Below, piece by piece: positions 16,731 to 24,621 of a DNA stretch of 64,000 nucleotides. Every line of letters begins with the position of its first letter. Positions within the stretch are counted from its first letter, which is position 1. The notes below the pieces were generated by a model. That model did no database searches. It had not been told where the DNA came from and worked only from the letters and a program-made list of their open reading frames with translations. The translations under genes were made by a program, and so were the position numbers. Source of the stretch: Candidatus Kouleothrix ribensis (lineage in GTDB: Bacteria > Chloroflexota > Chloroflexia > Chloroflexales > Roseiflexaceae); the NCBI GenBank assembly GCA_016722075.1, contig JADKGW010000001.1, positions 3,534,001 through 3,598,000 on the forward strand, given 5' to 3'.

Positions 16731-17381
16731 ATGCTCGCAGCGATCGTCCCGGTCAAACCACTCACTCAGGCCAAAAGCCGCCTGTCGAACATCCTGAGCG
16801 CAGCTGAGCGCCGCCTACTCGTTCAGACAATGCTTGGCGATGTGCTTACGGCACTGCTGGCTGCACGCCGGGTTGATTGTGTGGGTGTGATCAGCGCCGA
16901 CCCGGCCGTGCTGGCCCAGGCGCGCGCGCATGGCGTCGAGGCGCTGCCCGAACGGCAGGCCGACCTGAACGCCGCGTTGACCCAGGCCGGCCTGCACTAT
17001 GCCGGCCAGGGCGCACGTGCAACCCTGGTGTTGCCGGCCGACCTGCCGCTGGCCACGCCTGCCGCGATCGAACGCCTGATCGCAGCGTGCGATCGAGCCT
17101 GGACGGCAGCACTCGCGCCGTCGCGCGACGGCGGCACCAACGCGCTGCTGACGCGCCCGCCGCTGGCGCTGCCATACCGCTTCGGCCCGAACAGCCAGGC
17201 CCGCCACGTTGCCGCCGCGCGCGCGCATGCCGTCGAGCTACGGGCGATCTACGACGACAGATTGAGTCTTGATGCCGATCGGCCCGACGATCTGCTGCTG
17301 CTGGCCGAGCAGCCTGGTGCCACCGCCACGCAGGCGCTGCTGCGCGAGCTGTGCATCACCGAGCGGATCATGTGCGTGTAG
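16731..17381 (+). CDS. cofC: 2-phospho-L-lactate (or phosphoenolpyruvate) guanylyltransferase
   Basis: Activates 2-phospholactate or phosphoenolpyruvate with GTP for CofD; in mycobacteria the enzyme FbiD uses phosphoenolpyruvate. The 216-residue nucleotidyltransferase fold begins MLAAIVPVKPLTQAKSRLSN (KSRL nucleotide loop), has VLPADLPLATPAAIERLI, and carries SRDGGTNALLTRPP with GPNSQARHVAAA, which are conserved in CofC. Start at 16731 (ATG); an upstream in-frame TTG would add residues unlike the family. It sits between cofD and an F420-dependent oxidoreductase. FO synthase (CofG/H) is not in the window. Confidence 0.95.
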   Translation: MLAAIVPVKPLTQAKSRLSNILSAAERRLLVQTMLGDVLTALLAARRVDCVGVISADPAVLAQARAHGVEALPERQADLNAALTQAGLHYAGQGARATLVLPADLPLATPAAIERLIAACDRAWTAALAPSRDGGTNALLTRPPLALPYRFGPNSQARHVAAARAHAVELRAIYDDRLSLDADRPDDLLLLAEQPGATATQALLRELCITERIMCV

Positions 17382-17465
17382 GGCACCTGCGTGTTCACAG
17401 CAGGACCGTATGAAGAATCGGGCAGCCGCAGGCGCAGCACGCCCGCAAGCAATCAGGAGGAACCA

Positions 17466-18452
17466 ATGGCACTGATCGGATACGCCGCTGCGCTCGAGCA
17501 GTTCCACCCGACCGAGCTGCTCGCCTATAGCCGGCTGGCCGAACAGCACGGCTTTGGCGGTGTGATGGCCGCCGACCACTTCCAACCATGGGTGCCGCAG
17601 CAGGGCCACAACGCCTTCGTGTGGGCCTGGATGGCCGCGCTCGGCGCAACCACCGAGCACGTCAGCTTTGGCCCCGGCGTCACCTGCCCGTCGTTTCGCT
17701 ACCACCCGGCCGTGATCGCGCAGGCTGCCGCCACCCAGGCGGCCATGACCCCTGGCCGCTTCTGGCTGGGCCTGGGCAGCGGCGAGGCCCTCAACGAACA
17801 TGTAGTCGGCGGCGTCTGGCCCGAGCCACACGTGCGCCTCAAGATGATGCAAGAGGCGATCGAGATCATCAAGAAGCTGTTCAGCGGCAAGCTGGCCAAG
17901 CACGATGATGGCAAATTCTTCAGTATGGAGCGTGTGAAGCTGTGGACGCTGCCGCCTGATCCATGCCCGATCTTCGTGGCTACCGCCGGGCCGATCACCG
18001 CGAGATGGACCGGCGAACAGTGCGACGGCATCATCACGCCTGGCGCCAGCGCCGAAAAGCTCAAGGGCCTGCTCGATGCCTTCGAGAAGGGCGCGCGCGC
18101 CGCCGGCAAAGACCCGGCCAAGCTGCCCAAGCTGCTCCAGCTGCACCTCTCGTGGGCCGAGACGCGCGAACAGGCGACCCAAAACGCCCTGACTGAGTGG
18201 CCCAACGGCGGCATGGCCTTCCCCAAGCAAGACATCCGCTCGCCCGAGGATTTCGCCGAGATCGCCAAGCTGGTGCGCCCCGAACACTATAAGAACCGCA
18301 TGCTGATCTCGCCCGACCTCGACGAGCACCGCGAGTACATCCAGCGCTTCATCGACCTGGGCTTCGACGAGATCCATGTGCATAACGTTGGGCGCAACCA
18401 GGAGCAGTTTATCCGGGCTTTCGGCGAGCAGGTAATCCCAAAGCTGCACTAG
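17466..18452 (+). CDS. LLM-class F420-dependent oxidoreductase (G6PDH-like)
   Basis: Luciferase-like TIM-barrel enzyme that transfers hydride between a substrate and F420. The 328-residue product starts MALIGYAAALEQFHPTELLA and includes LAEQHGFGGVMAADHFQPW (substrate/F420 His), VSFGPGVTCPSFRYHPAVIA, RFWLGLGSGEALNEHVVGG and PIFVATAGP. These are hallmarks of the family that contains F420-dependent glucose-6-phosphate dehydrogenase; ALNEH and VTCP are shared with it. Start at 17466, just after CAGGAGGAACCA. Its position after cofC makes it a cofactor user. Glucose-6-phosphate as substrate is likely but unproven. Confidence 0.9.
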   Translation: MALIGYAAALEQFHPTELLAYSRLAEQHGFGGVMAADHFQPWVPQQGHNAFVWAWMAALGATTEHVSFGPGVTCPSFRYHPAVIAQAAATQAAMTPGRFWLGLGSGEALNEHVVGGVWPEPHVRLKMMQEAIEIIKKLFSGKLAKHDDGKFFSMERVKLWTLPPDPCPIFVATAGPITARWTGEQCDGIITPGASAEKLKGLLDAFEKGARAAGKDPAKLPKLLQLHLSWAETREQATQNALTEWPNGGMAFPKQDIRSPEDFAEIAKLVRPEHYKNRMLISPDLDEHREYIQRFIDLGFDEIHVHNVGRNQEQFIRAFGEQVIPKLH

Positions 18453-18476
18453 GCCGCATTATAAGGAGCAACTCCC

Positions 18477-18890
18477 ATGGCAAAAGCCGATCGTCTTTCG
18501 CCCGCAGCCGTAAAGCTGCTGCAAGAACCGCAGATCGCCCATGTTGCGACCGTACTCGCCGACGGCGCGCCCCAGGTCACACCGGTGTGGGTCGATGTTG
18601 AAGATGATGGCAGTATCGTGCTGATCAACACCGCCGACGGCAACCTCAAGACCAATAACATCGCGCAGAACCCCGAAATCGCGATCAGCGTGGTCGATCG
18701 GCAAGACCCCTACCGCATCGTGACGCTGCGCGGCACTGTGATCGAGCGTACCGTCGAGGGGGCCAACGCGCATATCGATAAGCTGGCCCAGAAATACCTG
18801 GGCCAGCCGATCTACCCCTGGCACAGCCCGGATAGCACCCGCACAATCTGGCGCATCAAGCCGCATCATGTAATCGAGCGCGGAGTATAG
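18477..18890 (+). CDS. PPOX-class F420-binding protein (split beta-barrel)
   Basis: Small flavin/deazaflavin-binding protein of the pyridoxamine-phosphate-oxidase-like (FDOR-B) superfamily. The 137 residues show IAHVATVLADGAPQVTPVW (strand pair of the barrel), DGNLKTNNIAQNPEIAISV (cofactor-phosphate loop) and RIVTLRGTVIE. Members use F420 to reduce varied substrates such as biliverdin or quinones. It lies 24 bases after the LLM oxidoreductase with GGAGCAACTCCC before its ATG, so it is part of the operon. Substrate unknown. Confidence 0.88.
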   Translation: MAKADRLSPAAVKLLQEPQIAHVATVLADGAPQVTPVWVDVEDDGSIVLINTADGNLKTNNIAQNPEIAISVVDRQDPYRIVTLRGTVIERTVEGANAHIDKLAQKYLGQPIYPWHSPDSTRTIWRIKPHHVIERGV

Positions 18891-18903
18891 AGAGATGTAG
18901 CGT

Positions 18904-19311
18904 ATGACTACCAACCCAACTCTAACCGAGGCCCAGCGCGCGTTCCTCAGCCAGCCGCGCTTCGCCGTACTGGCGACGATCAACGCCGATGGATCGCCCC
19001 AGCTCACGACGATGTGGTACGAGCTACAGGGCGACGAGATCATGATGAACACAAAGGCCGGCCGGCTGAAGGATCGCAACATGCGCCGCGACCCGCGCGT
19101 GGCGCTGTGCTTTGAAGACGGCTACAGCTATGTGACGATCAGCGGCAGCGTACGCCTGATCGAGGATCAGCCGACTGCCCAGGCCGACATCAGGCGCCTG
19201 GCGCTACGCTACCACGGGGCGGGCAAGGCCGATCAGATGGTGCGCGACCAGTTCGCGCACGAGCGGCGCATCACGCTGCGCCTGGCGATCGAGCACGTGA
19301 TCGAACACTGA
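18904..19311 (+). CDS. Second PPOX-class F420-dependent family protein
   Basis: A paralogue of the preceding split-barrel protein, 135 residues. RFAVLATINADGSPQLTTMW and MMNTKAGRLKDRNMRRDPR carry the strand pair and cofactor loop, and YSYVTISGSVRLIED follows. Sequence divergence from its neighbour is high, so different substrates are likely. It starts 13 bases after the previous stop, consistent with co-transcription. Two adjacent copies right after F420 biosynthesis genes imply an operon coupling cofactor production with use. Confidence 0.87.
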   Translation: MTTNPTLTEAQRAFLSQPRFAVLATINADGSPQLTTMWYELQGDEIMMNTKAGRLKDRNMRRDPRVALCFEDGYSYVTISGSVRLIEDQPTAQADIRRLALRYHGAGKADQMVRDQFAHERRITLRLAIEHVIEH

Positions 19312-19341
19312 TAAATCTGCCCATGATAGAATGCTCGGACT

Positions 19342-21438
19342 ATGACAACACACAATCTACCACCAACCGAGCTAGGGCTGGACGCGCGCGCAGCGCTGTG
19401 CCAGCGCCGCTACCCGAGCGAGTTACTGGCCGCGCTCGATGCGCTCGACGCCGCTGCACTGCGCGCCGAGCCGTGGGCCGCGCTGCTGCACGGCCGCCAG
19501 CTGTGCCGGCTGCATAGCCGCTTCGCCGAGGCCACCGCGCTGATCGATGATGCGCTGGCAGGCTTTCGGGCCGCCGGCGACGGCGAGGGCGAGCTGTGGG
19601 CACTGGCCGAGTGGCTGGTGATGCGCTACCACAACGGCGCGTATGCCGCCGGCCAGGCCGCCGCCGCCGCCGCACTGGCCCGGCCGATGCCGGCCTACCT
19701 GCGCGCCGAGATCCACTTCGGCCAGTTTCTCTGCCTGATCGGTGCAGTTCAGCCGCGCGCGGCGGTAGCAGCCGGCGAGGCCGCGCTGGCCGTGCTCGAC
19801 ACCGAGCCCGACGCATGGCTCCAGCGGATCGGCCGCATCCAGATGCTGCGTAATATCGCCGCTGGCTACCACTACCTGGGCCAGGTCTGCCGCGCGGTCG
19901 CCGCCGCCGAGCAGGCCGCCACCCTGGCACAGGCGCACCCCGACACTGCCGATATGCGCCCGTGGTGCTATTACGAGCTTGGCCTGGCCTACTGGCGCCA
20001 CGGCCGGCTCAGCACTGCCGCCGAGCTGCTCGGCCAGGCCCGGCGCCTGGCCGAAGATTGGCAGCACCGCGAGCTGTGGCGCTGGGCTGTGGCCGCACAA
20101 GGCCATGTGCTGCGCGATCACGACCGGCTCGAGGCCGCGCTGGCGGCCTACCAGCTGGCCAACTGCTGGGGCGAAGATCCCGAAGGGCCAGCGTTCATCC
20201 AGCTGCGCCAGGGCCGCCTGGCCGAGGCACGCTGGAGCTGCGAGACGCTGCTGAGCCTCCAGGGCGAGGGGCCGCACGGCGACGCGCTGTTGCTGCTTGG
20301 CCTGATCGAGCTGAAGAGCAATCAGCCCGCCGCCGCGCTCGATCTACTCGATCGTGCCAGCACAGAGTACGCCGGGGCCGGGCTGCACTACCACCAGGCC
20401 ACTGTGCAGCTCTACCGCGCCGCCGCCGGTATGGCCCTGCAGCGCACCGAACTGATCGAGCACGGGCTACGTGGCTATCTCGCGTATGCCGTGCGCGAGC
20501 AGCTGCTCACCTGCGGCTGGTGGATGCCCGACCTGATCGAGCCGCTGCTGATCTACGCCAGCCGGTATCAGATCGAACCGGCCTGGGCCGAGCGCCTGCT
20601 GGCCGAGCGCTTTGTCATCGCCCCGCCGGCCAGCCCGATCGTTAGTCCTAGCCACGAACATACCGAGCTCGAGATCGCCCGGCGCATGCAGCTCAGCCTG
20701 CTGCCGGCCCAGCCGCCACTCATGCCCGACCTCGACATCGCCGCGATTATCGAGCCTGCCGCCGAAATCGGCGGCGACTTCGTGGGCTATTTCCCACGCG
20801 GGGCCGAGCCAGCCAGCGGCGTGCGGCGCCAGATCGGCCTGGCCGTCGGCGATATCTCGGGCAAGGGCCTGGGCGCCGCGCTGCTGCTGAGCGGCGCGGT
20901 CGTGGCGCTCAACACAGTCGCTGCCACCGGCGCAGCACCCGCGCATGTCGCGCGTGCGCTGCACGAGGCGCTGCACCCCTACACCAGCCGCAGCCGTATG
21001 ACGATCGCGTTTTGCTATGCGCTGCTGACCCAGCAGCCCGGCGGGTGGGCCGCGCAGCTGGCCGGCGCCGGTGCCGTCACACCGCTGCTGCGCCGCGCCG
21101 ACGGCACCTGCAGCTGGATCGAGACCTCCGGCTTCCCGCTTGGAACCTTTGTCGCCGCACACTGGCGCGAGATCGCAATCGACCTCGCGCCCGGCGATAT
21201 ACTCCTGCTCTTCAGCGATGGGATCGTCGAGGCCATGGACGCCGGCCGCATGATGTTCGGCTTCGATCGGCTGGCCGAGGTGGTGCGGCAGATCGAACCC
21301 ACGGCCGACGCGCAAACAGTTGTGCGCACCGTCGTCGGCGCGATCCGTACACACAGCCGCGCGATCGAGCCACACGACGACATCACGCTGATCGCGGTGC
21401 GCGTGCTGTCCGGCGCCTCTAACACCCGGTCGCTATAG
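19342..21438 (+). CDS. TPR-SpoIIE (PP2C-type) serine/threonine phosphatase
   Basis: Large regulatory protein of 698 residues. Residues about 1-420 form alpha-helical TPR-like repeats (for example LLHGRQLCRLHSRFAEATAL; YELGLAYWRHGRLSTAAELL). A short linker (HTELEIARRMQLSLLPAQPP, near 437) of the RsbU/SpoIIE type leads to the PP2C-like domain. Metal-binding motifs are present: EIGGDFVGYF near 475, LAVGDISGKGLGAALLLSG near 501, LLFSDGIVEA near 623 and HDDITLIAVRV at the C-terminus. Such proteins usually dephosphorylate anti-sigma-factor antagonists; here TPRs replace the usual PAS/GAF sensor, suggesting protein-protein input. Its start is only 30 bases after the F420 operon, but it may have its own promoter (GATAGAAT near 19325). 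Confidence 0.88.
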   Translation: MTTHNLPPTELGLDARAALCQRRYPSELLAALDALDAAALRAEPWAALLHGRQLCRLHSRFAEATALIDDALAGFRAAGDGEGELWALAEWLVMRYHNGAYAAGQAAAAAALARPMPAYLRAEIHFGQFLCLIGAVQPRAAVAAGEAALAVLDTEPDAWLQRIGRIQMLRNIAAGYHYLGQVCRAVAAAEQAATLAQAHPDTADMRPWCYYELGLAYWRHGRLSTAAELLGQARRLAEDWQHRELWRWAVAAQGHVLRDHDRLEAALAAYQLANCWGEDPEGPAFIQLRQGRLAEARWSCETLLSLQGEGPHGDALLLLGLIELKSNQPAAALDLLDRASTEYAGAGLHYHQATVQLYRAAAGMALQRTELIEHGLRGYLAYAVREQLLTCGWWMPDLIEPLLIYASRYQIEPAWAERLLAERFVIAPPASPIVSPSHEHTELEIARRMQLSLLPAQPPLMPDLDIAAIIEPAAEIGGDFVGYFPRGAEPASGVRRQIGLAVGDISGKGLGAALLLSGAVVALNTVAATGAAPAHVARALHEALHPYTSRSRMTIAFCYALLTQQPGGWAAQLAGAGAVTPLLRRADGTCSWIETSGFPLGTFVAAHWREIAIDLAPGDILLLFSDGIVEAMDAGRMMFGFDRLAEVVRQIEPTADAQTVVRTVVGAIRTHSRAIEPHDDITLIAVRVLSGASNTRSL

Positions 21439-21508
21439 CAGCGCATATTCATCTGCCTCGCCATTCCCACACCAACCGCGCGGGAGCGGGGGCAGAGGGC
21501 TTTCGGAG

Positions 21509-21657
21509 GTAGGGTTTTTCGCCTAGCATGCTGGGCGGCGTAGATACCCCTCCCCCGCACCCCATCCCCGCGCGCGGGGATGGGGAACGCCCATAGGATA
21601 CCCCTCTCTCCCTGTTTGGGAGTTTAGGGGCAGGGGGCGGGCCGATCGCAGGGGAAC
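21509..21657. repeat. Dispersed repeat, copy 1
   Basis: Shares several ordered blocks with 57235-57427 in the same orientation: GTAGGG.(C/T)TT(T)CGCC, AGCATGCTGGGC, TAGATACCCCTCCCCCG, CATAGGATACCCC, CTCTCCCTGTTTGGGAG and GGGCCGATCGCA. The centre differs, carrying a GC palindrome here and a longer palindromic insert in the other copy. No coding capacity. Confidence 0.8.
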
Positions 21658-21678
21658 CCATCAACGAAAACGCTACAC

Positions 21679-21823
21679 CTGATACCAAATCCGGTTAATC
21701 GCTTGGTTTATGGTGGGGGTTCGGGGCGGCAAAGCCGCCCCCGAAATGCTCTTTTGGTGTGCGATGCCTGGCAAAGCCAGGCATCGCACACCAAAACGAA
21801 CGTAATCAAACGGAGTTGGTATG
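21679..21823. mobile_element. Small palindromic element with terminal inverted repeats
   Basis: The ends TGATACCAAATCCGGTTAAT (left) and the reverse complement of the right end, TCATACCAACTCCGTTTGAT, match at most positions over about 20 bases. Inside are two hairpins: GGGGGTTCGGGGCGGC/GCCGCCCCCGA and GGTGTGCGATGCCTGGC/GCCAGGCATCGCACACC. No target duplication was found. The left edge of the window (10-35, TGATACCATATTCGG) may be part of another copy. Confidence 0.6.
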
Positions 21824-21902
21824 AAAGGTACAGAGGAGCGGTATCGCCCTGCGCTGCCCTGGCGCCACAAAAACCCGAGCGAGCGCAGGGCCTGCGTCGC
21901 GA

Positions 21903-22361
21903 CTAATTCCGAATGATCGGCATCAGCAGCCGGTAGGGCGGCTCGCTCGGCCACAGCCCAACATCGAGCGTCAGCTGGTCGGCGGCAGCCACCGCCACGC
22001 CGCCGCCAGGGCAGGCCCAGCGCTGCGCGCCGCCAATGTTCGTGCATGGCAGGTAGCCAGTGCCGGCGCTTGTCAGCTTTGCGCGCACCGTCACGATCCG
22101 CGCGCCGGCGGTGTCCGGCACGACCGTAAACGCCACCTCGGCGATCATGCTCGGGTTGGTCGTGCTCAGCGTATAGTGGATTTGGCTCACGCTGTAGCCA
22201 CTGCTGGCGCCGGCCGGAGTGCTGGCCGGGTTCGGCCCGCGCGTAACCACCGCAAGCGCATACGCCGCGCTCGAGAGCAGCAGGAAGCTGAACAGCAATG
22301 GGATCAGCTGTAGGTATCGGCGCGTGATCATCATCATCACAATACGTACCCGGCCGCTCAT
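21903..22361 (-). CDS. Small exported protein B, candidate substrate of the adjacent signal peptidase
   Basis: 152-residue exported protein of unknown function. It has a basic N-terminus, a hydrophobic segment (LQLIPLLFSFLLLSSAAYAL) and a mature part of about 115 residues rich in Thr/Ser/Val with two Cys (CTNIGG...WACPG). The mature part is homologous to the protein at 24622-25005: GYSVSQIHYTLSTTNP matches GYTISNVKYALNATTP, and VTVRAKLTSAGTGYLPCTN matches TTVKAKLVSSSSTYSTCSL. Its ATG overlaps the stop of the RTX-like gene (ATGA), implying translational coupling. A beta-sandwich fold is likely from the alternating pattern, but this is inference. Confidence 0.75.
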   Translation of the reverse strand: MSGRVRIVMMMITRRYLQLIPLLFSFLLLSSAAYALAVVTRGPNPASTPAGASSGYSVSQIHYTLSTTNPSMIAEVAFTVVPDTAGARIVTVRAKLTSAGTGYLPCTNIGGAQRWACPGGGVAVAAADQLTLDVGLWPSEPPYRLLMPIIRN

Positions 22362-22831
22362 GGTATGGCCGTCTCACACCCGCTGAAGGTATCGATACCG
22401 CCGCCGCCGGTGGTACCATTGTAGCCATAGCACACATCGGAACCGCCACCACCGCCGCCATTCAGGGTATCTGCGCCAGGACCACCGATCAGCACATCCG
22501 GGCCGCTGCCGCCCAGCAGGTTGTCATCTCCGCCACCGGCGAGAACGCAATCATTGCCGCCGCGACCGCGGATCACATCCACGCCCGCGCTGCCCAGAAT
22601 CAGCGAGTTCGATCCGCTGCCATTGATCGTCCCGCTGCCGACAATCACGCCGGTAAGCGCCAGGCTGGCGCACTCGGGCGGCTTAAGATCATTGGCGGTA
22701 ATCGCCGTCACGGTATCGTCGGCGGCGCTGTTGGTTACCAGGTTGGCCGCCGCAAGCGCGTTGAAGATATTCACGAGCAGCAGCAGCAGCAGAATCGGCA
22801 GCGCCAGACGATTTACAAATCGTGCAATCAT
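22358..22831 (-). CDS. Small exported RTX-repeat (haemolysin-type calcium-binding) protein
   Basis: 157-residue exported protein. A hydrophobic signal segment (LALPILLLLLLVNIFNALA) is followed by AAANLV, nearly the same as AAANIV after the signal of the protein at 24622-25005. The C-terminal half carries glycine-rich nonapeptides of the GGxGxDxLx type (GRGGNDCVL, GGGDDNLLG, GSGPDVLIG, GPGADTLNG), which bind Ca2+ in a beta-roll. Full RTX toxins are much larger; this is a minimal four-to-five repeat version. It starts six bases after the signal peptidase stop and shares a coupled stop/start with the next gene. Confidence 0.8.
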   Translation of the reverse strand: MIARFVNRLALPILLLLLLVNIFNALAAANLVTNSAADDTVTAITANDLKPPECASLALTGVIVGSGTINGSGSNSLILGSAGVDVIRGRGGNDCVLAGGGDDNLLGGSGPDVLIGGPGADTLNGGGGGGSDVCYGYNGTTGGGGIDTFSGCETAIP

Positions 22832-22837
22832 GGGCCA

Positions 22838-24415
22838 TCACTCTTCCAAGCCCGCGCCCGGTGCGGCCGGCTGGTAACGATATGTAACCTCGCCATCACA
22901 AACCAGATAGCTATGATTACTCAGGTGCAAGATCATCTGCCCCGCGCGCTCGGCGATCCTGGCCAGGTCGTCGATCGTTGCGACTTCGATGATCGACCCG
23001 CCCTCGCCAGGGTTGAGCGCGCGCACACCAACCAGCAGCGCGCCATAGCGGCGCCGGATGCGGGCCGCCTCGTCGAGCGTGCCGCCCGCCTTGCCACGCA
23101 CCAGCAGCAGCCAGCCGGCCAGCGCCAGCGCCAGCACGATCCCAGCGATCCGCCGCGCCGCCAGCACCTCCAGCCGCAGGCCCAGCAGCGCCAGCACATT
23201 TGGCTCGCTGCGGTCGCGCTTGAGCATGCCTGCGCTGCTTGGACGCAGCGCACCAGGGCCACTGGCGCCATCCTGTAGCAGCCGTAGCACCTGGCCGTCG
23301 AGCTGGAACACCAGCTTCGGCGCGAAGCTGTCGTCGAGCGGCTGGCCGCCCAGCTGGCCATGCACATGGATCTCGGGCACCACGGCCAGCAGATATTGCT
23401 GGCGCGGGCTGCCAACCTGCCGCTCGAAACCGTCGATCAATGCCTGCACGCGCGCAAGCTCGAGCCGGCCGTCGATCGCGACTGCCTGGCCGACGAAGGG
23501 GGTTTCCGGCCGCAGCTCGATCGTGCGCTTCCAGCCGCTGACATCGCTCAGCTCGGCCAGCAGCCGGTAGCTGCCCTGGAGCGCGCCGGGTTGATCACCA
23601 CTCAGCTGGTAATCGAAGGCCAGATCGATGCCGCTCGACACGCTGCGAAACACCGGGTCGCCAGTCTGCGCGTCGCCCTGGTCGTACAGCCCGGCCGGCG
23701 CCGGTGCTGCATAGCGCCACGTGCCGGTATGCGTGTAGTTGATGCTCTCAGCAACCTGGCGCGTCGGCGCACGCGTAAACGCAAATAGCCCCAGCAGCAG
23801 CGCCGCAAACGCCAGCGTCGCCAGCACAAACCCCAGCTCGTCGCGCCAGGCCGCGTACACCTGGTGTGTGTGTTGCTGCACCGGGCGTGGCCCCACAACC
23901 AGGCGCAGCGTCAACAGCGACCCGCGCTGCTCGCGGCGGCGCGGCTGCTTAAGCCGATGGGTTCCAGTACTCATCACGATTGCTCCCATCACCGCTACCA
24001 GCGCGGCCATGGTATGTGGGACGCGCAGCTGCTCAACGGCCTTACCAGCCGACGGCAAGTAGATCCACAGCCGGCCAATCAGCTCATCCTGGCGCGGCCG
24101 GTACTCGTCGATCCACGAGTTATTATCGCCCTTGAAGATCAGCCGCTCGCCGTCGCGCCCAATGATCCGATGGATCACCGGGCCGATCGTCGGGTGGCGA
24201 TAGGTCACCACATCGCCAATGGCGTAGTCGTTAGCCTCGCGCAAGATCACCAGGTCGCCACGGTGAAAGGTTGGCTCCATGCTGATGCCCGAGATGATCA
24301 CGTATGCCGCCTGGCCGCCGAAACGCGCTGGCGCGAATACGACCCAGGCAGCACCGATCAGTGCCAGCAGCAGTGCGGAGAATATCGTATTGAGCGGGCG
24401 ATGGCGTTTCGGCAT
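22838..24415 (-). CDS. S26B-type (SipW-like) signal peptidase fused to a large extracytoplasmic domain
   Basis: Membrane signal peptidase of 525 residues. Residues 1-130: a membrane segment, then VIISGISMEPTFHRGDLVIL with catalytic Ser45, VIHRII with His82 in place of the bacterial catalytic Lys, and IFKGDNNSWID (95-103). The Ser/His arrangement marks the S26B class found in archaea, the ER and Bacillus SipW. A second membrane segment (about 133-150) leads to a linker and a third (about 195-215). The remaining ~200-residue region (YTHTGTWRYAAPAPAGLYDQ; GDPVFRSVSSGIDLAFDYQL; GWKRTIELRPETPFVGQ) resembles, from memory, the uncharacterised DUF5305 family, and ends with a further membrane segment and a cytoplasmic tail. 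It is embedded among small exported proteins that share an A-A-A-N-hydrophobic-V motif after the signal. Confidence 0.87.
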   Translation of the reverse strand: MPKRHRPLNTIFSALLLALIGAAWVVFAPARFGGQAAYVIISGISMEPTFHRGDLVILREANDYAIGDVVTYRHPTIGPVIHRIIGRDGERLIFKGDNNSWIDEYRPRQDELIGRLWIYLPSAGKAVEQLRVPHTMAALVAVMGAIVMSTGTHRLKQPRRREQRGSLLTLRLVVGPRPVQQHTHQVYAAWRDELGFVLATLAFAALLLGLFAFTRAPTRQVAESINYTHTGTWRYAAPAPAGLYDQGDAQTGDPVFRSVSSGIDLAFDYQLSGDQPGALQGSYRLLAELSDVSGWKRTIELRPETPFVGQAVAIDGRLELARVQALIDGFERQVGSPRQQYLLAVVPEIHVHGQLGGQPLDDSFAPKLVFQLDGQVLRLLQDGASGPGALRPSSAGMLKRDRSEPNVLALLGLRLEVLAARRIAGIVLALALAGWLLLVRGKAGGTLDEAARIRRRYGALLVGVRALNPGEGGSIIEVATIDDLARIAERAGQMILHLSNHSYLVCDGEVTYRYQPAAPGAGLEE

Positions 24416-24456
24416 AACCTATAGCTGCGTCAGCAGTCGCTGGGATTAAAGCATGC

Positions 24457-24582
24457 CCAATTCTGTTCAAATAACCACGAAGCGCACGGCGATCACGAAG
24501 GTTGGCATGCGTCGGTACGCATCTTCGTGCGCTTCGTGCGCTTCGTAGGGGTAGCTCGGCAGGCGTATTTGAACGGTATTGG
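24457..24582. mobile_element. 126-base MITE-like element (same family as 15550-15670)
   Basis: The terminal repeats CCAATTCTGTTCAAATA (24457-24473) and TATTTGAACGGTATTGG (24566-24582) match at 15 of 17 positions as inverted repeats. The interior is a palindrome of CACGAAG/GCGCACG words. Its ends match those of the 15550 element (CAATAC..TTCA.ATA). No target duplication is seen, so it may be older or rearranged. It lies between the signal peptidase gene and the upstream exported-protein gene. Confidence 0.8.
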
Positions 24583-24621
24583 TCCTAGCAGGCCGTGCTG
24601 GCCAGCCAGTCGTAGCTTAGG

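Noticed and set aside
17238..18449. 403-codon minus-strand frame
   Set aside because: Antisense to the LLM oxidoreductase; no family resemblance.
21673..22461. 262-codon minus-strand frame
   Set aside because: It overlaps exported protein B in another frame, and runs through a palindromic element; it lacks a signal or family features.
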